Program-made: the position numbers and the translations under genes
NCBI GenBank assembly: GCA_028015205.1
Contig: CM051513.1
Span: forward strand, 48,426,841 to 48,490,840
DNA length: 64,000 bases
Source: Mytilisepta virgata
Taxonomy: Eukaryota; Mollusca; Bivalvia; Mytilida; Mytilidae
Direction of reading: 5' to 3'
In this document: positions 12,001 to 24,000 of the stretch, in pieces
Numbering within the stretch: the first letter of the stretch is position 1
Layout: the number at the start of each line of letters is the position of its first letter
The notes under the pieces: generated by a model
Databases searched by the model: none
The model's input: only the letters and a program-made list of their open reading frames with translations
Told to the model about the DNA's origin: nothing

Positions 12001-15000
12001 TTGAGAAATAAAATAAATAGAAAAAAAGAAGGAGATAATGTATGATAAGGTACAGTTGTTTATTAGCTAAAAGTTAAAGAAGTAGTCAAATAATAATATA
12101 ATTATTTTTTTATTTAAATTTGTGAATTAATTTAAATTCAATTAACTTATGTGCAGTTAAAGCTTGATTGTTGATTGGTAACATTTTGACAATATGTTAT
12201 TGGATTGTTGAACCAAACCAAGATTGAAGGTGGACGCCCTGGGTCTTAAGCCAGCTTTCAATAATTTGTTAGCTGCTGATCATTTAGCAGGGGACCTAGG
12301 TGCTGTTCTCTCGGTTCTGAATCCATCCAGTGCTATGTCAATATTAGATAAATTGTTCTTACCAGTGACAATTTGTTAAGATTTGTACTAAATTTGGTTC
12401 AGGTAGTGAAACTCGCATTTGGAGTTTGTTTAATTAATACATGTGCATTGTTTAGACGTTATGGGTGCTAGAAACAAAACGTTGTTTGCATCATGAAAGC
12501 TCTGTGTCACAGGACCTACCAAACTTCAGAAACGCTACCAAACTAGAACATTCATTATTTAATATTTAATTTTGTTCATAAATAAATGTGTTAATTCATC
12601 ATACATCTTTGTCCTGTATAGTCACCATAAGCCAGATACTTGATGGACCCTGGATAGGTACAGTGCTGTTTAGGTATTAGCTCGGTTAGTTAGGTTCTTT
12701 GGGTAAATCTTGTTCCCATCCATTTATACTGGTGAAACTTTGACTGGCTAAATTATACTGTTAAGAGTCACACTGGTATATATATTTGGTGCTTCCAGCT
12801 TTAAAGTTGTTTTCATAGGTGAAGATAACACTATACAGCACAAATTTTATAACATTTATTAAAATTTTTAGTAACATCATAGTACTGTCCTTCATTGTTG
12901 TAACTGTTCTCACTATCAAATTTTACTTTCAGGACCTGCACCGCAACAATTTGGTGGCAGCAGCGGTGGGATAATATCCTGAAAAGTAAATAAATAAATA
13001 TCTTATAGTAATTATTTAAATTATTTTTCAAGTGCTGGTGGTGACTATATATAAAAAATTAAAATTAAAGGTTCCATTTTACTTCAGTATTCACGCTGGA
13101 AGGCAGACATAGACAGCTGGTAAATGTTATTTGTTTACATTTTATCCAATTTCCGGTTACATTCCAATGATGTGAAGGTCGCTATTTTCGGAATAGCAAA
13201 TTCACGTCACTGCCAACACACAACAAATTTTAGACACGGGAATAGTTGGGTAATAAGGTATGGACTTAAGGATGTTTGCTCCTCTCCTTTTTGAATTTTT
13301 GTCAGATTTTCGGAATCCTATGGTTTTATCAATGTATTAACATTAAAAAAATTTGCCCACTAACCCCTACTCCTTTTTATATTTTTATTACATATGATTT
13401 AAAAAGCCATATTCCAAAATCTTAAGAAATCCGTTATTTTTTCATAGTTTTTTAAACAAAAAAGGTGCCAATGTTAAAAGTAAAATCTAGAGAGAATTAT
13501 TTCCCGCCAAATTTTCAACGGCTTATATCTCGAAAACAAGCACACAGACCCTCCATTTTTTTCTGCTTTTTTAGTTTCTTTATTTCTATACTTTCAATTT
13601 ATAACAGTCTTTTAAAAAGCTTGTTATTTTTAATCAGAGTAGCGAACATCCTTAAGCAGTAAATTTAAATGCTAAATTGTTAGTCAATAAACCATGAAAA
13701 CAAAAGGCAAAAGGTCATCTGTCAAACTGACATCCCCTAGTTATAAGGCCTTCATGTTCTTGAGATATGGACTGAGCAACAAACTTTGTTGCAAAAACGA
13801 CTAAGTTCTTCATTTAACAATGTTTAAGCATAAAAAGTAGGTAAAGGATAAATAACACATGTATAACAGACTGACAAGTACTAGTTGTGGGGCATCTGCA
13901 TACCAAATATCAGAACCCTACTCCTCAAACTTCATGAGATATGGACTTAAGCAGAAAACTTTGTTGTTATGTTAACGACACCCGTCAAATGTTCCATACC
14001 TATGTCTTGCGTTCCCTGCGCAGGGGAGACATAAACTAATATCATCAAAATCAGAGATTTTTGGTTTTCACACTATTATGCTGAGTAACTTTTGATACAT
14101 TCATCTACTTGAATATCAAATTTCAACACTTACAGAGCATTTTTAAAAGATAATGGGAGCCATTTTGAATCCGAAATGGACACCAACAATTTCTAAGTTC
14201 AAAATAGACTCATCAAATTTGTGAGTTGGTGCTGTCTTTGTGCCATTGACTAATAAATGTTGTTCTTCATATTGCATGTACATGTATATTCAAAATTTCA
14301 TCAAAAGTGGAGAATTTTAAGATTTCTGCAAAATGGCCATCCTATTTTAGAAAAATGGTAGCAATACAGTTTGCATATTGCCATGCTATCCAGGGTTGAC
14401 AATAACCTAGGTTTTATTTATATTTTCCAGCCCAGTTTGCACATGTTGTTTTGCTAAGAATAATCCTCCCCCCCCCAAAAAAAAATCCCCCATCCCATAA
14501 TAGCATACAATTGTGAAAAGTTTGAAGTATTATGATGTTCTTAAATTGGTGTTACATGAAAAAATCCTATTTTAAAGTCACATTGGATTTTTTTTCCTAA
14601 AAGTATACAGACCTTTTGTTTATTAAAAGACCCTATTGTGTACCATTTGAAGTATATATTACAATAATGCATTCTCAAGTACATGTAATGGTGTTGCATG
14701 TACCCCCCTTTTTTTAATAAGTTCAGTATACAGCATGATAAGCATGTTTGCAATGTATTCTCCCTGAACGAAACAATCAACGGTCATGAAAAATCATGAC
14801 TTTGAAACTAGTCACGATTTCCCGTGACGTGTTATTACACTTGGTCATGGAAAACCGTGACCAATGAATTTAAACTTAAAAAAAAAATCCCCAAAAAACA
14901 TCGCGAAACTGGTATAAAACCGAGCGTAACTTAAATAAAAACAACGCAAAAATGTACAACAATCAACCTAGCACGTATCGGTAGTCTTGGTAACCCCACA

Positions 15001-18000
15001 ACATAATAAAAATAGTCTCAAACAGGTTTTTGATCGATGCTGACTTACCACTGTTATTAACTGGAAAAGCCATTTTTGACATTCAATCACGTGATGTGGA
15101 CGGTCACATGATCAGGAACAGCTACCAAAAAGTACGACGAACTGAACCCGACTCTCATTGCGCGATGTAGTGTATGGAAGAGTACAAAATCGTTCCAAAA
15201 CCCCGATAACGATATTTACGACTTGGTCATGGAAAGCCATCACTTTTATTGGTCATGGTTTACCATGTTATTCCTGACTGATAATATACACCCAATATTT
15301 ACACCTAAAAGGATAAGAATACTAAAAAGTGTGTCAAGCTTTTACTTTTCAACTACTTTTTTGTTTTGTATTTATATGTTTTTTTATATATAAATGCTCA
15401 AAAGAAATTGTTCTGCATTGCGTCAATATATAATGTTTTAACTTTCTTTACAACATAAGCTTTCTTGTCTTGGCCAATCATACTGTAGTAATATGATCAT
15501 GTGACCTAATGCCAAAAATATGTTTTGAATTTCTTTACAACATTAGTTTTTGCTCTATGGTTTTAGTTCCTTAGCAACTATTTTTTTCTCTATTAATCAC
15601 AGGTTTCTATTTTTGTAAAGGATACTTATAACATAATTAAAGAAGATGTTATAACTTAGGCTTCCTTGAGCTTTTATCTTCTTTATCACTTCCTGAAACA
15701 AGCTTTCTTGTCTTGGCCAATCATACTGTAGTAATATGATCATGTGACCTAATGCCAAGTCATCACATTTGGCAGAGTAAATTTTTTCCTACAAACAAAA
15801 AAAAAACTAAGAACAGATAAATTACACATATAAATGTGTATACATACATGTATAATGTGAGTGTTACATGGCCCCCCTTGTGCAAGATAGATTTGTTTGT
15901 ATAGTTGGGGATTTACACCGTTTTCAGCCAATTTGGTTCTTTTGCGGTGGCTAGTTTCTATTGGTGGAGAAGCCGCAGTACCCGGAGAGAACCACCAACC
16001 TTCGGCAGGAAAACTGTCAATCCTTGTCAATTAAAATCGTAGTCAACATACCCCACCACAGGTGAAATTCGAACTCACATCTTCAGTGTTGACAGGCTAG
16101 TGATCATTAGTAGTCATGACGAACTACCTAGACCACTCGGCGACTGAAGCCCAGTGCAAGATAGAAGTTATAGAACCATAACAGGTTTATAACAAGCCTA
16201 TAGCAAGAAGAGTACTCCTTTACATCCATTAATAGAGCGTTGGACTACTGAACCAAAAGGTTACTGTTTCGATCACCAGTTGGAGCAGTAGCTAATTTTG
16301 GAAACAAATCATGCTTTACTGTTAAATTTGTGGCGAACTAAAAAACCAATGGTTGTCAAAAAGGGATAGTTGTCAAATGGGTTGAAGTTGGTATATCGTC
16401 ATCAAGTAAAATAACTATTGAGGTAGGTGAACTGTAACAGGTCATCTCTGACTTACGATAGAAGTTATAGAACTCTAAATGGTTTATAATTATCCTGAAT
16501 TAGCTGCACTAGTAGATTACTCCTTTCGCTCAGTTCGTAAAGCAGTGAACTACTGAACCAAAGTTCCAGATTCGATCCACAGTTGGTGCGTTAGGGCTAT
16601 TCCATTAAAAAGAATGTACCAGGGTCGGATGGCAATAAAAAATAATCCCGTTGGTTGTTGTTTTGAAGCATTTGTGGTCAGTGGTTGTTGTTTTGAGAAA
16701 ATCAGTATTTCTTGGCTATCGGTTTCATGGTGCTATATTTCGTTATTATTATTTGTTTTTGTCTCGATATTTTTGAAAACAAAACTGTTCCCGCGACTTA
16801 CACGACGGTAGGCGCAATGTAGTATTTTACCAATGGTACTAGTTCCAGAAGTGAATGATTAGTTCCCTTTAATGGCAAGCACATGGCAGACGATGTCAAA
16901 CTTAGGAATTTCTAGGTAAATTATCAATGTTTTTGTATGAAAATGATAAATCCACACGTTAGATATCGTATAAACTTCCTAATAAGACATTTTCTTGGAA
17001 GATTTTTAACAGAATTTGGAAAGACCACTACTAGGACTACAAGGTACTTTTGTTATAAAATACAGTACAACTTCAGGAATCATCTCCCAAATATTTTCAA
17101 ACTTGGTTGTCTACTATGTCATTTCAATGGCGATCACCAGGTCAGTTTGTGTTGTAATAGCACACATCATTGACCAAATAAAAGCTCTCATCACTGACCT
17201 CCCATAGTATTGACTAGTACATTCTCTGCAGTATCGTAAAAGCAGACTACCATAAAACTGTTTTAGTTTAAACTTATTTATTTATAGTGGATTGGGAGTT
17301 ATACCAACTTATACTAATCCCTCTCCACTTTGTTATGATATTGTAATTATTATTTTTATTTATCTTGGCCTAATTTGTTTTGTGTGGCCTTATAACATGT
17401 ATAATATGCTTATATAATACTTATAGTTGTTTACCAAATAATGTTATAACTGCACAGTTTAGAAATCACTGGAACAATAATAGATACTGATGGAATGACT
17501 AGAACTTTCTATTTGACTTACGTAATAATTCTGGTGTAATTCAAACTTCTACCCTATTCTAGAAGGATTCTATTGTTGACATTTTAGTTTGTGTAATATT
17601 TTTTTTGTAAACTTGTATATAATAAATCTTGTTAAATTTTATTATTGATTTGTGTCTTTTGTTGGCTACAATTTAAAGGTGATTTCGGCCGTAACAACTT
17701 GGCTAGTGTGAGAGTGGCCCCTGTGGCGGTATTTTAGCCTACTCTTTTTTGACATCTTTAACGTGCTAAGGGTGTTGCTCTCCCTTAACATGGGACAGCC
17801 ATTTTTCATCTATATCCGACGGACTAGCTTTATTTATCGAGACCATCCTCGCAAATTCGATACCTGAAATTTTCATCCCGAACGGGAATCGAACCAGAGA
17901 CCTTTGGCTTTGTAGTCCGATGCGCTAACCACTACACCACTGTGCCCTTAAAACTGTTTTATTGTCCCCCACCACAAAGCGTCAGATGGATTGCTCTTTG

Positions 18001-21000
18001 TCAGTCAGTCTGTTCTGCTTTGTGAACACTACTGCTCTGAACCATTTGTTGGATACTTTCATATATTGTAAGATTGTTGATCATGATGTGTAGTTAGACA
18101 TAATTATAGGCAATTTTAGGAGACAAATCATTCTCTATTATTACATGAGAAATAACAGTTATAATGTACAGAACAATGGTTGAAAACAGAAATTTAAAGC
18201 CAACAAAATTAATTCTTGGAGATAACATACAAGGTTTTCTTGACAGAGAAAATTAACATGAAAATTATACACTTCAATCTTGTTAGACATATCTTAGATT
18301 TATATATATTAACACTGGGTCCTCGGTGGCCGATTGGTCTAGGTAGTTTGTCATGACTACTTACGATCATTAGCCTGTCAACACTGAGGTTGTGAGTCCG
18401 AATCTCACTTGTGGTAGGCTGTGTTCGACTCCGATCTTAATTGCCAATTTTCCTAACCGGAGGACGGGGGTTCTCTCCGGATACTCTGACTTCCTCCACC
18501 AATAAAAACTGGCCGCCACAAAATAGCCAAATGTGCTGAAAACGGTGTAAAACACCAACTAAACAAAACTATCATACTTTTACCTACACTTATCCTAAGT
18601 TACCATCACTGTAACTGCTCCATATAGACAATACCAGAATATATGAAAACATTTATAGATTTAATAATGGGCAATAAAATTCATAAGTAATAATGGTAAT
18701 TATCAATTTAGCAGATAAAACATTACTTATCCCACAACTCTGCTATATGCATTGACTGTCACTGACTGTATATCACTTTTACTATAACGTCAAAGTACAA
18801 AACCTAGGAATTTTTACTTATGATTTTGTGAAATGCGATGGTTTTGCCGTCTTTTGAAGTTACTCGATTAATGCAGAAATTCACTGTTTTCCAGCTATTT
18901 TTGAAAGATTTTATGCTGCAGGATAAACAGAATAAGTGGACATTGTCTCTTCATATAAAATTTATTCCAACTGAGTGAGAAAAATCTCTTCATACAAAAT
19001 TTATTCGAACTGAGTGAGAAAAGCTTGGCAAGCCTCACATTTCTACCTGTTTCCAAGCCTTGTCAGAATAAATTCTATATTCCGAGACAATGTACACATA
19101 TTCTGTATGTGCTATGAAGACAAACCTTTAGTGAAGACACCAATAACTGGATACAATATGGTACAATTTCTGACTCCTTACACAGAGTTAACACCAGGTG
19201 GCGCACTACTCCATCAGGAATATCTAACTTTGAATTGTCTGTTAAACTGTTATGGCTACTGTCAGGAAAACCTGATATTGTATCTAATACTAGTTCACAT
19301 ACTTTCTGAAAATCAAAATAAATATCATTTGTTGAAGGAATCAGTGAAGATATTGTTTTCTCTTTGTCATGTGACTTTTTGTTTGAATGGATCTATATAT
19401 AAAAATCAAGTTGATTAATACATGTATTACTCTTTTGTTAAAAAGGTAAATATGCTTGATAATTGCCTTATTGTGTGTACCTCATACTTTTGTTTGTTTG
19501 TTTAGTTGTGGTTTAATGCCGTTTTCAGCACATTTGGCTATTTCGCAGCGGCCAGTTTTTATTGGTGGAGGAGAGAACCACCAACCTTCGGTAGGAAAAT
19601 TGGCAATCCTTGTCAATTAAGATCGGAGTCGAACACACCCCACCACAGGTGATTTTCGAACTCACAACCCCAGCGTTGACAGGCTAGTGATCATTAGTAG
19701 TCACGATGAACTACCTAGACCACTCGGCCACCGAGGCCCCCTTTTGGAAAATGAAAAACATTTTCAACTAACAATCTTGTATATTGCCATGGTCAACTTG
19801 ATTTGAAATTCTGGAACAAAACTTGCACATATTCAACAACATCACATTTGTTTGTAGTGACCTTATACTTTCTGAAAAAATCAACAAAAATATGGGAAAT
19901 CTGCTCTTGTAAAATATTTGAGGCATTTCAGCAGTGGAAAAGACAATTCTTATTATAACTACTGGAAATTAAAGGGTCTGTTAAGCTTTTTACTTTTATA
20001 CCAGTCACACAAATGAGATATTCATGAATAAAGAAACTTGCAGTTTTAAAAAAAACACACAGTAGAGAAATAAATACCATTTTTATTTGTCTTACACCAG
20101 GAGTCTTTGCTGGTGCTTGGGTGCATCTTTCTTTGGTTTATGTACATGGGTGAAAGTACACAAGTTGTCAAAACTGGAAATGTTCAATGTTCTTTCTCAG
20201 CTTTTCTTAATGAATGTATGGAGACATAATTTAATACCAAACTCCAGAAATCAGAATGTCGAGTTTTATCCCTGCATGTGCCTTTCTGTTCTATAGGCCT
20301 GTTGTCCTAATGACACTGTTACAAAATAATTCTGGATACAATGTGAAATGGCTTTATTTACAAATTACTCAATAGTGTCTTCTTCAACATTTATTTTATT
20401 TTTTGTTTTTGTTTTTTTTTTCTTTGGGGGGGAGGGGAAGAGCTGGTTGTGACAGCTGTTCACCTTTTCATGTCGTTTTATCAATGTGTAAATTTATTTT
20501 CTATTTGGTGTGATTGTTTGTGTTGAAATTTCCTCCATGAATTACTTACAGGATATTTTCCCAGGCAGTGATAACAACAAGCCATCTGTAAATTACTACG
20601 AATCTATAAAAATAAATTTTACTTTGAATATTCATTGCAGCCATTTAATGATTAAATTTATGAGGAAGTCTAAAATGTGATACCAAATTTTACTGCTTTT
20701 AAAGGTATTCAGATCATAATTGTGGTCATAAATTTTATTTCTTTTTAACAAAAAGCTTACAGCAGCAAATATGCAGATACATCTTTTTATAGTTGAAAAA
20801 CACTTTGCTTTTTTTTATGCAGCATTGCTGAAAATTAAGTTTAATATGTACACCGCATTGCCGAACTTTGCTGATAGTTAACGAGATATTTTACAATACG
20901 AGACATTTTAAAAAATCACGTTCTGTTATGGTTCAATTACCTTAAAACAAGTTATTTTGGGAAAAATAAATCTTCCTGAAAATATTTTCTGATTACTGTT

Positions 21001-24000
21001 CTTGAGCTCACAAAACAAATTAATATATAAATAAAATTTTAATATCAATATCATGACCAGTTAAATTTTACCTTCATTTTGTCTTTCATCGTTGAGGAAA
21101 AACTGTGTAAATGTTCAACTGCTTCATTATATGCACCCTGTAATATATAATCAAAGGGAGATAATACAGTTTATTTTTCATTGTGGAGGAAAACATGGTC
21201 GAAGGGAAATAATTCATTTCATCTTTAATTGTAAAGGAAAAACTGTAAATGTATATACACTTTGTAATATAATCAAATGGAGGTAATCAATTATTCTTTA
21301 ATTCTATACTGTAACTAATAATTTAATTACAATAATCCAAAATAGTAATTAATGTGAAGAGAAGCAACAAAAGAACAACACATTTTGCTTGAGGGGCTTC
21401 AGTGGCCGAGTGGTCTAGGTAGTTTGTCATATAGAATGTGTCGAATAATTTAATGTTTTTCAAAAAATAAATAATATAAAATGAATTTTGCCTGAAATAA
21501 GAGCATATCTGTTTGGAAATGTGACATCCAGGTCCATGTTTCTAGTTTCCATGCTGTACACAGCACTTGGAACTCTGTAAAACAAAAAAAAAACCACAAT
21601 TTTACTGTATCTACCTGATGGTATTTTCGCAGACGAAGTGAAATATTTAGTGAAATATTAAGTTCTTTTCGTGTGTTGTAACTATAGGCTATAGAGACTC
21701 TATATCAAGGACCCAACAATCATTTCCTAAGGCAAAATATAGATGTAACATAATCTCTGATTATCAATTTGAACATGCAACCAACCCCCCCCCCCTTTCC
21801 CCCCTTCCCCCGTTGAATTAATCTTCAGAAATAGTAGTACTTAAATTTTGAATAACAAACAAAAATCATAAAAATTTTTACTATTCATCAAACTGGCTAA
21901 CACAGGTCACCAAATTCTAGGTAAGGTTAACTAAGCCAGTGAAAGCTGATGCCGTACTCTGAACAGAATCCAAAATCTGTAAGATATCTGACCAAATTTC
22001 AGGTAAGATAAACTTTGTGAGATGAAGTTGATACCACACTCTTTGCAAAGTCCAAAATTGTATGATAACTTACTAATTTTCTTGAAAAATAAATTTAAAG
22101 GTAGTGAAACAATATGTGCTGGTTATTGAGACAGTAATCATACCTCTCTGTAATTCTGTTGTTGAATATAAAAGTTCGTAGCATTTGAAAGCTGTCGTAA
22201 AACACTGTATTACTGTCTTAGACTGAGGAACACAGGATGGTGATAAAATGGGTGGAGCTATGTTAGATTTCATTTTCTTTGGTCTGAAAAGGAATCGTGT
22301 AATAATTGTACATATATGTGTGCAATCATCAAAATATGTTAGTAATATAAGGAATATATATGGAATTGGTGAGATGTTAAAAGAGACATTAAAATGTATA
22401 AAAAAACAAAAGATTTTTGGCCAAAGTGGACTTGTCCATGAGCTGGTAGAAAACAAATTTGTTTACCCGGTACTCTAGAAACCAATGTGCCTTGAACCCA
22501 GAGCAAGTCTACGTTAGACTGTCCTGTTATGAAGGTGTAGGGGTACATATTATTTATGCTTTATGCAAAAGATGTTGAACAAGAGTCTGAGGTTTTAACA
22601 AGATATCAATATTCTTTTATAAAATTATTTTTTTATTTCAGAAAAAAATCATCCCCACTGTCAAATCTAAATACAGATATACAGTATGGGTTTGGATTTA
22701 CATTAAAATACATACTGAGAGGGTGTGTCCTGAGATTCGATATTAAAGCCCTCCACCAAAACTAGTGGTTCAGACGAGGATAAGCTTCCTACAACAAAAT
22801 TAAGATAATCAAAGGAAAAAGTCAACGGGAAATTATGGCAAAAAATTCATATTTATCCAACAAAATTGCATTCATCTTTGGAATTGTCGTGGCTTAGACA
22901 CATAAAAAAAATTAAGGATGATCGCTGGTCTAATAGGAAATAAATATGATTTGAAATAGTTGTTTTAGTTTGAGAGAACATATGAATAGTAAACAAATAA
23001 GCAAGATAAAAAATATAGGTTCATGTGCTCATTTTAGAGCTATAAAGCCTTGAAAATTTGCAGGAAATAGGTTTTCTCTGGATTTTTCATTATCTTCACA
23101 AATACCATTTTAAGGTATATATGATTGAATTGTAAAAGAAAAAGTGGGGGTTCATGGGCAAAAAATTTAATGTTTAAGAAATGGATCAAACCCGAGGATT
23201 CTGAAAATCTGACAAAAAGACCAAAACAGGACCAGCGAGCATCCTTAACTGTGAACTAAAAACTGTAATACATGTATTAATTTTCTCCATCTAGATTATT
23301 TATAACAGTAAAATAAAGGCAATTCATTACCTACCCAAGATATAATACCAGAGGGCAGATATATAGATTCTCTTTCAGGCACGAGTGAGTTATGGAATTT
23401 TTCCACCCGAGATGTTCAAATCTAAAATTTAACTATTGAGTAAATTGAAGGAGAATCTGTTTCTCCTATGATTTTTGTCAAAAACCTCAAGAAAATGTCG
23501 TTGTTATGTAGTTTGTTTACATAGACGTCATTTCGGGACTTCTCTAGTTCATCACTCCAATAACTGTAGATAAAACGGCGGTAATTCCCATGTAGAAATT
23601 TAATCATCGGGAAGTGGTTTACCATATTATGTATTTTTATCCCACCATTTAAACATGTCAAGAATATGAGAAAACTGTTTCTTCAATTACTTGACCAGCA
23701 GATTAAATTTTCTAGTGGAAAATCACAAAATCCCAGCTCTGACTTGTGGCATAATGGTATAAGGTGCTTGGCAACTGCACACATGCCTGTCTTCCTAAAT
23801 TGAATTTTTCTGAACGTAAAATGAAATTATTTTACTGTTCTTCAGTTAAACCTGTGTATAAAGGATACCCTTTATGACCACATGACCTTCATGCGGTGGT
23901 TTATTTTACAAGTTTTGTTCATTATGGAGACATTTTTACAGTGGCCTTTATAGACAGAGATTTGCTATAGGTCCATACAAGGTGCCATTCGCATCACAAA

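Noticed and set aside
12916..12978. Small terminal-exon-like sequence readable on both strands (PPLLPPNCCGAG minus; PAPQQFGGSSGG plus)
   Set aside because: Splice-like ends exist on both strands, but no partner exon, homology or length supports either reading.
15626..15692. Shorter exon 15 starting after 'gcttgtttcag' at 15693
   Set aside because: The upstream sequence stays open and encodes the conserved GHMIILLQYDWP segment back to a better acceptor at 15789.
15749..16030. 93-codon minus-strand frame, and similar frames at 18370 and 46309
   Set aside because: These are translations of the SINE family (peptides such as WWFSPGTAAS recur), not genes.
19014..19418. 134-codon plus-strand frame
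   Set aside because: Shadow of INTS10 exon 14, which lies on the minus strand with good splice sites and homology.
23700..23830. tRNA-gene-like 'gtggcataatggtataagg'
   Set aside because: An A-box-like word is present but no B box or cloverleaf follows; at most a SINE relic.
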